Part shown: in pieces, positions 8,321 through 17,505 of the stretch | Layout of the letters: each line of letters starts with the position of its first letter | How positions within the stretch are numbered: position 1 is the first letter of the stretch | Notes under the pieces: generated by a model | Seen by the model: only the letters and a program-made list of their open reading frames with translations | The model's database searches: none | What the model was told of the DNA's origin: nothing | Position numbers and translations under genes: made by a program | Assembly (NCBI RefSeq): GCF_028737215.1 | Contig: NZ_JAQZAM010000019.1 | Span: forward strand, 1 to 64,000 | Direction of reading: 5' to 3' | DNA from: Actinomycetospora chibensis | GTDB taxonomy: Bacteria; Actinomycetota; Actinomycetes; Mycobacteriales; Pseudonocardiaceae | DNA: 64,000 nucleotides

Positions 8321-10568
8321 CGGGCACCGGCGGCTGGACCAGCATCGCGACGCCCTGGTGCGGGTTGAGGTCGATCCCCACCGAGTGCAGGTCGTCGACG
8401 ACGCCCACGGTCTCCTGGGTGAACATGTCGATCACGGTGCCGCCGGGCGGGAGGACCGTCGAGCGCACGGTGGCGGCGGGGATCGGCTCGGCGCCGAAGT
8501 TCAGGATCGTCAGCGCGTGGCGCGGGTGCTCACCGGTGTCGAGAGCGTGCACCAGCACGAGCACGCTGCGGTGGCTGACGTCGGGGACGTCCACCTGACG
8601 GCTGGTGGCGATGCCGTAGTGCTTGCGCACGCCGAGGATCGCCTGCAGCTGGCGCAGGAAGCTCGCCTCGTCGGCGAGCTGGTCGGGCACCGAGCCGTAG
8701 AGGCTGCGCCCGCGCGGCATGCCCTCGGCGGAGCGGGTCGCGTCGGGGTTGTGGCCCATGAGGTCGTGCGCGGCGCGGTGGATCCAGCGGGTGTCGCCCT
8801 CGGCGAGCAGGTCGGAGACCTGCTCCGGCGGCAGCGTGAGCATGCCGCAGAGGTCCCAGCCGGAGAGGGCGAAGACGCCGGGCTGCATCGCGTTGTACAT
8901 CGCGAGCAGCAGGTGCACGCGGCGGATGTCGACGACGTCCGAGTCGGTGATGTCGTCGAGGCGCCGGATGCCGAGGGCAGCGGCGATCACCGTGGCCGTG
9001 GTGGAGGCGATCCCGTTGGTGGTGAACACCAGGTTGTACGGGGCGTTCTCGCCGGCCAGCGCGGTCGCGAGCTCGCGGCGCACGGTGTCGCCGATCTCGG
9101 CGCCGGTGGTGGGCTCGCCGCGGAAGGTGAAGACGTCGTCGCGGTGCCCGGTGGACCAGTGGACGAGCTCGTAGGTCATCTCGTCGTGGTTCTGCAGGGC
9201 GTGCACGAGCGAGGCCGGGTCGATGCCCGTCTCCAGGCTCGTGCGCAGGCACAGCCTCAGGAAGTCGGTGTCGCCGGTGGCCAGCGCGTGGTGGTAGGCG
9301 GGGCGGGTGACGAAGTCGTAGGACAGGTCCGCGCCGGCCTCGCCGACCTCGCGGATGTCGTCCATCGTCAGGTTCAGCTCCTGGAAGGTGAACCCGCCGA
9401 CCTTGCGGACCATGCTCGCGATGAGGTGGTTGGCGGCCTCGGAGAGCGGGTGGCCCTCCGACCAGGCCGGGCCGTCGGCCGCGCTCTTCTCGACGCCGAG
9501 GAACCCGTTGGCGTCTAGGCGCAGGGCCCCCGACCCGAGGTCGGCCAGGGAGTGCAGCGCGTCGCCGATCGTCAGGCGCATGCCCGCGAACGACGGGTCG
9601 AGCCAGTTGATCGAGGGCTGGCCCTCCTTGAAGTAGTGCAGGTATACCCAGCGGCGCGCGACGCCGTCGACGCCGGCCACCGCGGCCGTCGCGCTCCAGT
9701 TGGTCTCCTTGACCCCGGGCGCGTGGAAGATGACGCGCTGCAGGCGCCCGATGATGTAGCCGGCCTTCTCCAGGCGCTCCTCGGTGGCGGCGTCGAGATT
9801 GATCGAGTCGCGGCCGGCCGGGACGTCGGGCAGGTAGTGCCAGTCGTCGGGCTCGATCTCGACCATGTGGTAGATGCCCGGGTAGTCGGCGAAGCCCATC
9901 TCGGCGAGCCGGAAGTCCGCGCCCTTGCCGGTGTGGCCGGGCACGACGTCGTCGATGATGGTGCCGCCGTAGAAGGTCGCCATCCCGCACATCGCCCGGA
10001 ACTCCTGCTCGGAGCCGAAGGCGGGGTCGATGACCGTGGAGATGCGGTCGAAGTGCCCGTCGACGCTGGGCGTGTGCCCCCAGCCGGAGATGCCGCCGGC
10101 GCGCTTGACGGGACCGGTGTGCACGGCCTCGATGCCGATGTCGGCGAACGACGACCAGAGCTCCTCCTCGCCGAGTGCGGCGAGGAACGACTGGCCGGGC
10201 CGGGTGATCAGCGACAGCGGGTACGCGGTGAACCACACCGATGCGCTGTCCACGGCCAGGCGCGGGTTGGGGTCGGCGTAGGGGTTCTGCCACATCGAGC
10301 CCTGGCCGGAGAACTGGCGGGCGATCGTGTTGGCGTCGGCCAGCATCGACTCCGAGAGCAGCCACGAGACGTAGGTCGGGTTGGTGCCCACCGGCTCGCC
10401 GTCGCGCGCGCTGGACCGGCGCTCGAAGGGGGAGCGGACCCGCGCCCGGTGGCGCAGTGCTCGCGGGCGGGCGGGATGGAGGTGCTCCGCGTACGTGATC
10501 TCACCGGGTTCGTGGAGCACCTCGTCGTCGATCGACGGGTCGTCCGCATCGTCGGCCCGGGCGTCCAC
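8313..10568 (-). CDS. GH13 (alpha-amylase family) enzyme, trehalose synthase-like
   Basis: A protein of about 750 residues with a GH13 (beta/alpha)8 barrel. The nucleophile Asp is in ALRLDANG (about residue 352), the acid/base Glu in FTFQELN (about 397) and the third catalytic Asp in [13 protein letters not shown]. The NHDE-xT-xELV pattern is typical of trehalose synthase/maltose glucosyltransferase. A C-terminal beta domain follows. The first 70 or so residues are acidic, Arg-rich and look disordered. The GTG at 10568 is chosen because AAGGAG lies 5 nt upstream. It is a standalone gene, with no maltokinase or treY/treZ nearby. Exact reaction (maltose-trehalose isomerisation or another transglucosylation) is inferred. 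Confidence 0.8.
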   Translation of the reverse strand: MDARADDADDPSIDDEVLHEPGEITYAEHLHPARPRALRHRARVRSPFERRSSARDGEPVGTNPTYVSWLLSESMLADANTIARQFSGQGSMWQNPYADPNPRLAVDSASVWFTAYPLSLITRPGQSFLAALGEEELWSSFADIGIEAVHTGPVKRAGGISGWGHTPSVDGHFDRISTVIDPAFGSEQEFRAMCGMATFYGGTIIDDVVPGHTGKGADFRLAEMGFADYPGIYHMVEIEPDDWHYLPDVPAGRDSINLDAATEERLEKAGYIIGRLQRVIFHAPGVKETNWSATAAVAGVDGVARRWVYLHYFKEGQPSINWLDPSFAGMRLTIGDALHSLADLGSGALRLDANGFLGVEKSAADGPAWSEGHPLSEAANHLIASMVRKVGGFTFQELNLTMDDIREVGEAGADLSYDFVTRPAYHHALATGDTDFLRLCLRTSLETGIDPASLVHALQNHDEMTYELVHWSTGHRDDVFTFRGEPTTGAEIGDTVRRELATALAGENAPYNLVFTTNGIASTTATVIAAALGIRRLDDITDSDVVDIRRVHLLLAMYNAMQPGVFALSGWDLCGMLTLPPEQVSDLLAEGDTRWIHRAAHDLMGHNPDATRSAEGMPRGRSLYGSVPDQLADEASFLRQLQAILGVRKHYGIATSRQVDVPDVSHRSVLVLVHALDTGEHPRHALTILNFGAEPIPAATVRSTVLPPGGTVIDMFTQETVGVVDDLHSVGIDLNPHQGVAMLVQPPVPAT

Positions 10569-10693
10569 ACGCACTCCTTCTCCACGCGTCCAGCAGGACA
10601 GGCCGACCATGGTCACACGAGCCGGGCGCGCCTCCGACGAGGGCTCGCTGTCCGCCGCGCCCCCGTCCGTGTCATGTGGATGTGGAGCGGGTG

Positions 10694-12670
10694 TCAGGCC
10701 ATCGCGGCGCCGTCGGGCACCTCGTCGATCAGGTCGGACAGGCCGGTGAGATCGAGGACCCGGCCGGCCACGCTGCCCCGGCCCGCGCGCAGCCGCAGGC
10801 CCGGGAGCGTGCCGCGCAGCTCGTGGATCGCCTGCACCGCGGCGCTGGAGAACACGGTCACGGCGTGGAGGTCGACGGTGAGCCCGCGGGCGCCGCCGCG
10901 GGCGGCGGCCAGCAGCCCGTGGCGGAAGCGCTCGACGGTCCCGGTGTCGATCGGCCCGGCCACGGCCAGCACGCCGGGCTCGGGCTCCGCGATGGTGAGC
11001 TCACGGTCGACGCCGCGCAGGCCCGAGATCGCGGCCTCGTCGTCGTAGCTGCCCACCGAGACCTCGCGGTGCACCGGCGCCACCATGGTCACCGTCGTGC
11101 CGGTGGGCCCGGCCGTGACGTCCACGTGCTCCACGAGCCCGCGGATCATCATCAGGCCGCGCCCGCGACCGCCCGCGTCGTCGGGCGCCGGGAGCCAGCG
11201 CCCCGTGTCGGCCACGGTCACGTGCATCCGGCCCTCGTCGTCGAGCACCGCCCGGACGCGGGCGCCGACGCCGTCGGCGGGCGGCTCCGGGTAGGCGTGC
11301 TCGATGGCGTTGGTGACGGCCTCGCCCACCGCGTGGACCAGAGCCATCGCGTCGTCCTCGCCGACGCGCGCCTGCTCCAGCCAGGCCCCCACCGCGCGAC
11401 GCATCCGTCCGAGGCGACGGGGGTCGGGCGCGACCTCGAGCGTCAGCGGTGCCAGGGGCTCGGCCGTGCGCTGCACGGCGAGCAGGGTGGCGTCGTCGGT
11501 CTGGCCGCCGCCGGTCCAGCCCATCCGCTCGACGGTGAGCGCGGCGATCCGGTCGACCTGCGCGGTGGGCACCGTCGCGTCGTCCTCGACGGCCTCGTGG
11601 CCGGCCGCCACCGCGGTGCGGGCGAGGGCCTCGAGGCTGTCGTCGAGCGTGCGACCCGGCCGCTCGACGAGGCCGTCGGTGTAGAGGACGAGGACGTCGT
11701 CGGGCCCGAGCCGGTCGGCCGTCACCCGCGGGGCCCCGGCGCCGGTCCCGAGCGGCGCCCCGGCCGCCACCTCGACCCAGCGGGGGGTGCCCTCCGCGGT
11801 GACCACCAGCGGCGGCGGGTGTGCGGCGGCGGCCACCTCGAGGTCGCCGGTGCGCGGATCGAGGACGGCGACGCACACAGTGGTCGCGCGGGTCGCGCGC
11901 TCGCGGCCCGCGAACCGGTCGAGCTCGGTGAGGGTGCCCAGGACGTCCCGGCCCCCGGCCAGCGCGTTCGCCCCGACGGCCCGCAGCCGGCCCATGGCCG
12001 CCGAGGCCGCGGCGCCGTGGCCGACGACGTCGCCGACCACGACCGCCACCCGCCCGCCGGGCAGCGGCACCGCGTCGAACCAGTCGCCGCCGGCGGCGAG
12101 CTCCCGCCCGGCCACCACGTACCGGGCCGCCAGCCGGACCTGCGGCAGCACGGGCAGCCCGGCCGGCAGCAGCGAGCGCTGCAGGGTCAGCACGACGTCC
12201 TGCGCGGCCTGCCGTCGCTGCTCGGACTCCGCGGCCGAGAGCTCGGCCTGCCGCCGGCGCAGCACCTCGTCCGTGACCCGCGCGATGTGCACCGTCATGC
12301 CCCGCATCGACCCGTCCGGGTGGTGGGTGGGGACGAAGGTGTACGAGTACCAGTCCTCCTCGAGGCGGCCGTCGCCGTCGCGGTCGACGAGGATGCGCCG
12401 CTCGTCGCCGATCACCGGCTCGCCGCGCGCCCAGACCTCGTCGAGGGTCTCGAACACCTGCTGGCCGTCGAGCTCCGGCGCGACCTCCCGGATGGGGCGC
12501 CCGACGATCCCGGGACGGAAGCCCATGCTCGCGCGGGCGAGGCGGTTCGCGGCGACGACGCGGTGCTCGGGGCCCTCGAAGGCCCAGAGCACGGCGGGGA
12601 TGTCCTCGAAGGCGGCGACGACGTCGCCGGGGGTGCCCGCCGGTTGCTCGACGGGATCGTCCGCAGCCAT
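10694..12670 (-). CDS. PAS-SpoIIE phosphatase-HATPase-STAS multidomain regulator
   Basis: A 658-residue signalling protein carrying a partner-switching circuit in one chain. Order: PAS domain (about 15-125, reading [13 protein letters not shown]), SpoIIE-type PP2C phosphatase (about 160-370, with [16 protein letters not shown] and [11 protein letters not shown]), an RsbW-like HATPase (about 400-515, with N-box [13 protein letters not shown] and G2 box GRGRGLMMI), and a STAS domain (about 545-650, with [14 protein letters not shown], where Ser would be the phosphorylation site). Such proteins control alternative sigma factors by dephosphorylating an anti-anti-sigma factor. The ATG at 12670 precedes the PAS domain. 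There is no sigma factor adjacent. Confidence 0.88.
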   Translation of the reverse strand: MAADDPVEQPAGTPGDVVAAFEDIPAVLWAFEGPEHRVVAANRLARASMGFRPGIVGRPIREVAPELDGQQVFETLDEVWARGEPVIGDERRILVDRDGDGRLEEDWYSYTFVPTHHPDGSMRGMTVHIARVTDEVLRRRQAELSAAESEQRRQAAQDVVLTLQRSLLPAGLPVLPQVRLAARYVVAGRELAAGGDWFDAVPLPGGRVAVVVGDVVGHGAAASAAMGRLRAVGANALAGGRDVLGTLTELDRFAGRERATRATTVCVAVLDPRTGDLEVAAAAHPPPLVVTAEGTPRWVEVAAGAPLGTGAGAPRVTADRLGPDDVLVLYTDGLVERPGRTLDDSLEALARTAVAAGHEAVEDDATVPTAQVDRIAALTVERMGWTGGGQTDDATLLAVQRTAEPLAPLTLEVAPDPRRLGRMRRAVGAWLEQARVGEDDAMALVHAVGEAVTNAIEHAYPEPPADGVGARVRAVLDDEGRMHVTVADTGRWLPAPDDAGGRGRGLMMIRGLVEHVDVTAGPTGTTVTMVAPVHREVSVGSYDDEAAISGLRGVDRELTIAEPEPGVLAVAGPIDTGTVERFRHGLLAAARGGARGLTVDLHAVTVFSSAAVQAIHELRGTLPGLRLRAGRGSVAGRVLDLTGLSDLIDEVPDGAAMA

Positions 12671-12802
12671 GGGGCCATGGTTCTCCGACCCGGCCCGGCG
12701 CCACACGTCGGGTTCGCCCCCGGCGCCTGCACGATCAGGTGGCCCTCGAGCCGGGGGCGCCGAAGCGCCACCAGCGGTTCCCGGTGGCGACACGGATCGC
12801 GG

Positions 12803-13261
12803 TCACCGGGACGGGGCCCGCGCCAGCAGCCGCCACAGCACCCGTTGCGGACGGTCGGGGAGCCCGGCCAGGGTGAACGACCAGTCGTGCTCGGCGTTGA
12901 TCCGGGCCAGCTCGCGCAGCGGCGGTGCGCCCGTCGCGGCCGCCATCGCCCGCAGCTGCGCCTGCAGCGGGCCGGCCGGGGTCTCGACCGTCCGCAGGCG
13001 GACCGGCTCGTCGAAGGGGTTGGCGAACGCGTGCGTCGTCCCCGGCGGCACGCTCACCGTCTCGCCCGGCTGCACCAGCCGCCGCTCGCGGCCGAGTCGC
13101 ACCATCAGGAGCCCGGACTCGACGGTGAACACCTCGCGCTCGCGGCGGTGCCGGTGGGCGGGTGGGCCGGCGTGCCCGGGCGGCACGACGGCGGTGAACA
13201 CGAAGTCGGGCTCCGAGGCCTCGACGGTGACGACCTGCCCGTCGGCGAACTCGATGGTCAT
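12803..13261 (-). CDS. cupin domain protein
   Basis: A 152-residue protein. Cupin motif 1 is seen as PPAHRHRREREVFTVESG (His, His, Glu ligands) and motif 2 as PGTTHAFANP. The metal site looks intact, so it may be a small dioxygenase, isomerase or sensor. A GGAGGGG precedes the ATG at 13261. It follows the MOSC gene by 19 bp on the same strand, so the two are probably co-transcribed. The C-terminal 60 residues are helical and unassigned. Confidence 0.8.
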   Translation of the reverse strand: MTIEFADGQVVTVEASEPDFVFTAVVPPGHAGPPAHRHRREREVFTVESGLLMVRLGRERRLVQPGETVSVPPGTTHAFANPFDEPVRLRTVETPAGPLQAQLRAMAAATGAPPLRELARINAEHDWSFTLAGLPDRPQRVLWRLLARAPSR

Positions 13262-13280
13262 CGCGCTCCCCTCCGTGGTG

Positions 13281-14075
13281 CTAGACGAGGGCGACCGCGT
13301 CCCCGCGGCGCACGGTGCCGCCGCGGACCACCTCCGCGTACACGCCGGCGCAGGGGAGCACCCCGAACCCCGGGACGTCGACGCGGTTGCCGGACAGCAG
13401 CGGACGCAGCGCCTCGGGGGCCCGGGGCAGGTCGCCGTGCTCGAGGGTCGGCACCGAGCAGCGCGGCGTCGGCAGCACGAGGCGCAGCGTCGCCTCGCCG
13501 ACGGTGAGCTCCCGGCCGACCCAGTCGGTCTCGGCGAAGGGTGCGGTGTCGGACTCGACGACGAGGTTCGGCCGGTACCGCTGCGCGTCCATGCCGAGGT
13601 GGTCGAGGGTCGCGGTGGTGATGAGGTGGACCGGCGCGTAGTCGACGAACGTGTCCGCGGCGCTGCCCATCGAGATCTCCAGCGTGGGCGCCGCGACCTC
13701 GTGCTCGACGCCGTGCTCGAGCACGTCCTCCGGGTCGGGCCGCTCCACCTCGGCACCACCCGGGCGCGCGGCGGCGATCGTGACGACCCGGCCGAGGTCG
13801 GCCGCGAGCTCGTCGGGCAGCCGGGGGTCGTCGACGTCGAGGGCGTGGCCGTCGGGGGCGGTGACGCGCACGCGGTCGTCCTCCACCGACGCCGTGTACT
13901 GGAGCAGCCGGCGCCACAGCCGCGGGTGCTTCGCCGTGGCGACGAGCCCGGTGGTCGCGTCGAGCAGCCCGTACCGGCGGTCGAACGGCAGCCCCGCGGT
14001 CGCGAGCAGGGCCTCCTCGAGCGGCTGGCCGAGCATCGACTTGACGGGGTAGCGGGTCAGCGTCGACACGCGCAC
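13281..14075 (-). CDS. MOSC domain protein (YcbX-like)
   Basis: A 264-residue protein with an N-terminal MOSC_N beta-barrel (starting STLTRYPVKSMLG) and a C-terminal MOSC domain with the conserved Cys in LPTPRCSVPT (about residue 198) and a GNRVDVPGFGVLPC segment. MOSC proteins bind or transfer molybdenum cofactor sulfur; YcbX-like members reduce N-hydroxylated compounds. No reductase domain is fused. The GTG at 14075 has AGGAG 8 nt upstream. Same-strand neighbours are the YjbR/HhH gene (34 bp upstream) and the cupin gene. Confidence 0.85.
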   Translation of the reverse strand: MRVSTLTRYPVKSMLGQPLEEALLATAGLPFDRRYGLLDATTGLVATAKHPRLWRRLLQYTASVEDDRVRVTAPDGHALDVDDPRLPDELAADLGRVVTIAAARPGGAEVERPDPEDVLEHGVEHEVAAPTLEISMGSAADTFVDYAPVHLITTATLDHLGMDAQRYRPNLVVESDTAPFAETDWVGRELTVGEATLRLVLPTPRCSVPTLEHGDLPRAPEALRPLLSGNRVDVPGFGVLPCAGVYAEVVRGGTVRRGDAVALV

Positions 14076-14109
14076 GGTGGTCGCTCCTGGAGGGTGCGGG
14101 GGAGGGGCG

Positions 14110-14622
14110 TCACGAGGATTCCCCGCGGCCGAGCGCCTCGTCCAGCACCCGCACCGCCTTCGGCCCGACACCGTGCAGGCCGAGCAGCTCCTCCCGCGGC
14201 ATGGCCGCGACCTGCGCAAGGGTGGTGACGCCTGCGTCGGCCAGGGCGCGCGTGGCCGGTCGGCCGATCGCCCGTGGCAGGTCTCCCACCTCACCCGGGC
14301 GCGACGTCGCCGCGGCGGCGGCGGTCTCGGTGAGCTCCTGCGGTGCCCGGAAGGCCCAGGCGCGACGGACCCAGTGGTTGAGGTGCTGCCCGTCGATCCC
14401 CTCGAGCGCCAGCGTCGCACCGCCGGGCGCGGGCTCGGCGGCCGGGTACGCCGCGGTGATCGCGTCGACGTCGGGGGCCGACAGGTGCAGACGCACGCGG
14501 CTCCCGTCGAGCACCGCGAACGGGCGGCCGTCGACGGTGAACGTGGGCCGGCCCCCGTCGTCCGTCGTCTCCTCGGCGCGGACCTGGCTCAGGGCCTTGC
14601 GCAACTGGCGCGCCGTCGTCAT
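14110..14622 (-). CDS. YjbR/MmcQ-like domain fused to a helix-hairpin-helix domain
   Basis: A 170-residue protein. Residues 1-90 resemble the YjbR/MmcQ (DUF419) fold seen in many actinomycetes, with a VDGRPFAVLDG strand pair and a HLNHWVRRAWAFRAP helix near the end. Residues 120-165 form a helix-hairpin-helix pair with GRPATRALADAGVTTLAQ and LGLHGVGPKAVRVL, the GVGPKA turn being the non-specific DNA-backbone-binding motif. This combination suggests a DNA-binding protein of unknown purpose. ATG at 14622 is preferred (GAGGTG 6 nt upstream); the ATG at 14628 is an alternative. Confidence 0.65.
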   Translation of the reverse strand: MTTARQLRKALSQVRAEETTDDGGRPTFTVDGRPFAVLDGSRVRLHLSAPDVDAITAAYPAAEPAPGGATLALEGIDGQHLNHWVRRAWAFRAPQELTETAAAAATSRPGEVGDLPRAIGRPATRALADAGVTTLAQVAAMPREELLGLHGVGPKAVRVLDEALGRGESS

Positions 14623-14749
14623 GGCCATCACCTCGGGTCGGAGGCTAGCGAGCCCCTCCGACACCTCGCCCACGCTCGGGAGATCGACATGGCGAACTCC
14701 GTCGTGCGGTTGCGGCGCGGAGGCGGCGGCGGCGGCTAGGGTCGGTTCG

Positions 14750-15079
14750 ATGAAGGCGATGTACTCGGTCGACGAGCAGCCGGTTCCCGGACACCCGCTG
14801 GCCAGGGGGGCCTCGCCGGCGGCCATCCGCGTCGTGCTGTCGCCCGAGGACCGGGCGGAGTTCGACGCGGCCTACGCGCAGGCACTGGACGACGCGAAGG
14901 CCAGCGGCGACCTCGTCGAGCTCTTCACGGTGCTCGACCGGTGGCGGCGGGTGGCGGCGCTGACCTCGGACCCCGAGGTGTTCCGTCGCGTAGCCCTCCG
15001 CGCCGCGATGCGGCACACCGCGGAGGCGGGTCCCGGCGACGAGCCGGTGGCGGCGGCGCAGACCCTTCCCGACCGCTAG
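14750..15079 (+). CDS. DUF6247-like small protein
   Basis: A 109-residue, Ala-rich, mostly helical protein with LSPEDRAEFDAAYAQAL in the first third and FTVLDRWRRVAAL in the middle. This resembles the DUF6247 proteins of actinomycetes, which often sit beside RelE-like toxin genes. No toxin gene is adjacent here, so an antitoxin role has no local support. It is divergent from the YjbR/HhH gene and convergent with the KASIII-like gene. Confidence 0.6.
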   Translation: MKAMYSVDEQPVPGHPLARGASPAAIRVVLSPEDRAEFDAAYAQALDDAKASGDLVELFTVLDRWRRVAALTSDPEVFRRVALRAAMRHTAEAGPGDEPVAAAQTLPDR

Positions 15080-15110
15080 AGCGGGCGCCACGAGGTCGCG
15101 AGCCTTCCGG

Positions 15111-16160
15111 TCAGCCCTCCCGGGGTGCTGACGACGGGGCCACCGGCGGCAGGGTGAGCACCTGGGCGGCGTAGGTCAGGCCCGCGCCGAAGCCGCAGAC
15201 CAGGGCGAGGTCGCCCGCCCGGACCTCGCCGCCCGTCAGCAGCGCGTGCATCGCCAGCGGCACCGAGGCGGCCGAGGTGTTGCCGGTGTCGACCACGTCG
15301 CGGGCGACCGCGACGCCGTCCGGCAGGGCCAGGGCGCGCACGATCCCGTCGGTGATCCGGTTGTTGGCCTGGTGGGGCACGAAGGCGTCGAGGTCGTCGA
15401 CGCCCACCCCGGCGGCGGCGAGGGCCTTCTCCGCCAGCGGCGCGATCTGGGTGCTGGCCCAGCGGAAGACCGCGGGCCCCTGCATGCGAAGGCCCGGCAC
15501 CACCCCGTCCCCGAGGCCCCGCGCCGCCTCCTGCCAGGTGGGGGCGTGGACGATGAGATCGGCCTGCCCGCCGTCGCTGCCCCAGGCCACGGGGCCGATG
15601 CCGGGCTCGTCGGCGGGCCCGACGACGACCGCGCCGGCCCCGTCCCCGAACAGGAACGCGGTGCCGCGGTCGCGCGGGTCGAGCAGGTCGCTCATGCGCT
15701 CGACGCCGACGACGAGCACGTGGCGGGCGGTGCCGCCGCGGATGAGCGAGGCCGCCACCTCGAGGCCGTAGCAGAACCCGGAGCACGCGGCCCCCAGGTC
15801 GAAGGCCGGCGCGGTCGTCCCGAGCTCGGCGGCCACCCGGGTGGAGACCTGCGGGGACGCGCTGTCGGGCGACATGGTCGCGACGAGGACGGCGTCGAGG
15901 GCGGAGGCGGTGAGGCCGGCGGCGGTGAGGGCGTCCCCGGCCGCGGCCGTGGACATGGCCACGACCGTCTCGTCGACCCCGGCGAAGCGGCGCGTCCGGA
16001 TCCCGGAGCGCGCGACCACCCAGTCGGGGTCGACGTCCTCGAGCGGCGCGCAGACCTCGTCGTTGTCCACCGTGCGCCGCGGCCGGTACGCGCCCAGTCC
16101 CAGCAGTCGTTCCCCGGCCGTGGCGGGGGCGGGACGGGCGGCGATGGGGGCTGGCGGCAC
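15111..16160 (-). CDS. beta-ketoacyl-ACP synthase III (FabH-like)
   Basis: A 349-residue thiolase-fold condensing enzyme. The Cys-His-Asn triad is visible: Cys in DLGAACSGFCYG, His in VPHQANNRI, Asn in DTGNTSAAS. GFGAGLTYAAQ is the C-terminal glycine loop. KASIII enzymes condense an acyl-CoA with malonyl-ACP to start fatty-acid synthesis, or act as starter enzymes in secondary metabolism. No acp, fabD or fabF is adjacent. The GTG at 16160 has GGAGG 8 nt upstream and precedes about 20 low-complexity residues. It lies 116 bp downstream of the P450 gene and has its own possible promoter in that gap. Confidence 0.87.
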   Translation of the reverse strand: MPPAPIAARPAPATAGERLLGLGAYRPRRTVDNDEVCAPLEDVDPDWVVARSGIRTRRFAGVDETVVAMSTAAAGDALTAAGLTASALDAVLVATMSPDSASPQVSTRVAAELGTTAPAFDLGAACSGFCYGLEVAASLIRGGTARHVLVVGVERMSDLLDPRDRGTAFLFGDGAGAVVVGPADEPGIGPVAWGSDGGQADLIVHAPTWQEAARGLGDGVVPGLRMQGPAVFRWASTQIAPLAEKALAAAGVGVDDLDAFVPHQANNRITDGIVRALALPDGVAVARDVVDTGNTSAASVPLAMHALLTGGEVRAGDLALVCGFGAGLTYAAQVLTLPPVAPSSAPREG

Positions 16161-16245
16161 GAGGGGGACCTCCACGAGGGTGCGGTCACGCCGTGGTGGA
16201 CGACGCCCGCACTCCACGGTGCCGGTGGTCCGCGGTTACTCGGAA

Positions 16246-16273
16246 GTCCTACTAATCAGTACGGCCATGTCAA
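16246..16273 (-). promoter_or_regulatory. candidate promoter of the KASIII-like gene with overlapping near-palindrome
   Basis: On the minus strand a perfect TTGACA (16273-16268) is followed after 16 bp by TAGGAC (16251-16246), about 85 bp before the GTG. The spacer contains TACTAATCAGTA, a 12-bp near-palindrome at 16250-16261 with four perfect outer pairs. A repressor bound there would block the promoter. The position just after the P450 stop suggests the KASIII gene can be transcribed separately. Confidence 0.45.
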
Positions 16274-16276
16274 TGG

Positions 16277-17494
16277 TCACAGCCCTGCGAGGTGTAGCCG
16301 CATCGGCTGCGTCGCGAAGGCGTGCATCGTGTTGTTGAGGTGGCGCGTCGGCTCGGCCGCGACCTCGATCCGTGCGACCCGAGCGGCCAGTGCGGTCAGC
16401 AGCGCCTCGGCCTCGAGGCGGGCGACGTGCTGGCCGACGCACTGGTGCAGACCCATGCCGAAGCCGACGTGGCCCGAGGGGTCGCGGTCGAGGTCGAAGG
16501 CGTCGGGGTCGTCCCAGTGCCGGGGGTCGTGGTTGGCGGACCCGAGGAACATCAGGATCTTGGCGCCCTCGGGGACGACGGTGTCGCCGATCGCCACGTC
16601 GACCTCGGCGGTGCGGAAGAACGTCTGGACCGGCGACTCCCAGCGGATGGCCTCCTCGAACGCCACCCGCGACAGCCTCGGGTCCGCGCGCAGCCGGTCC
16701 CAGGCCCCGGGGTGGGTGGCCATCGCGCGCAGCACGGCCCCGAGGCCGTGGACCGTGGTGTCGACGCCGGCCGACAGCAGCGAGCGCACCACCAGCGGCG
16801 CCTGGTCGTGGGTGATATCGCCGCGGTCGGCCGCGGCCCAGATCGCGGCGCCGAAGCCGTCGTCGGAGAGCACCTCGCGGGCGCACTGCGCGTTGACCCA
16901 CCCGGCGTGCTCGGCGACGTGCGGCGCACCCTTCGCCACGAGGTCGTTGGGCGGGCCGAAGGCGTTGAACAGGTGGTCGCCGTAGGGCAGCAGGTGCTCG
17001 CGGCCCTCGCGGGGGATGCCGACGGCGTCGGGGAACACGCGCAGCGGGAACGCCTCGGCCAGCGCCGGCATGGCGTCGACCTCGAGGACCGGGCCGGCAC
17101 CCGCGAGCAGGGTGTCGACGTGCTCCTCGGCCACGGCGAACCACCGCTCGCGCAGCCGGCGCAGCGCCCGCGGGCCGAGGATCGGCGCGAGCACCCGGCG
17201 CGGTGCGTCGTGGTGCGGCGGGTCGGCCTCGAGCAGCAGCGACGGCGGACGCCACGGCGCCTCGCGACGGAAGTTCGACAGGCCGACCCCGGCCGACGAG
17301 CAGAACCGCTGCCAGTCGACGAGCGCGGCGTGCGCGTCGGCGTAGCGGCCCATGCCGTAGAGGTCGTCGTAGCGGGTCAGCCGGACGACGGGCCCGGCGT
17401 CGCGCAGAGCCGCCTGGAACGGCAACGGATCGGAGAGCACCTCGGGGGAGAACGGGTCGACGGCGGCGACCGCGGTCAGGGCGGTGGTGGTCAT
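16277..17494 (-). CDS. cytochrome P450, CYP199A-like
   Basis: A 405-residue soluble bacterial P450. The I-helix motif is SAGVDTT, the K-helix ExxR lies in EEAIRWES, and the heme loop is FGMGLHQCVG with Cys at residue 352. Segments FCSSAGVGLSNFRREAPWRP, LLEADPPHHDAPRRVL and FNAFGPPNDL are close to those I recall for CYP199A enzymes, which oxidise para-substituted benzoates (for example 4-methoxybenzoate O-demethylation). The start ATG at 17494 has AGGGG upstream. It begins 11 bp after the reductase stop, so both should be co-expressed. Aromatic-acid substrate is inference from family resemblance and the upstream IclR gene. Confidence 0.88.
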   Translation of the reverse strand: MTTTALTAVAAVDPFSPEVLSDPLPFQAALRDAGPVVRLTRYDDLYGMGRYADAHAALVDWQRFCSSAGVGLSNFRREAPWRPPSLLLEADPPHHDAPRRVLAPILGPRALRRLRERWFAVAEEHVDTLLAGAGPVLEVDAMPALAEAFPLRVFPDAVGIPREGREHLLPYGDHLFNAFGPPNDLVAKGAPHVAEHAGWVNAQCAREVLSDDGFGAAIWAAADRGDITHDQAPLVVRSLLSAGVDTTVHGLGAVLRAMATHPGAWDRLRADPRLSRVAFEEAIRWESPVQTFFRTAEVDVAIGDTVVPEGAKILMFLGSANHDPRHWDDPDAFDLDRDPSGHVGFGMGLHQCVGQHVARLEAEALLTALAARVARIEVAAEPTRHLNNTMHAFATQPMRLHLAGL

Positions 17495-17505
17495 GTAGGA
17501 ACCCC

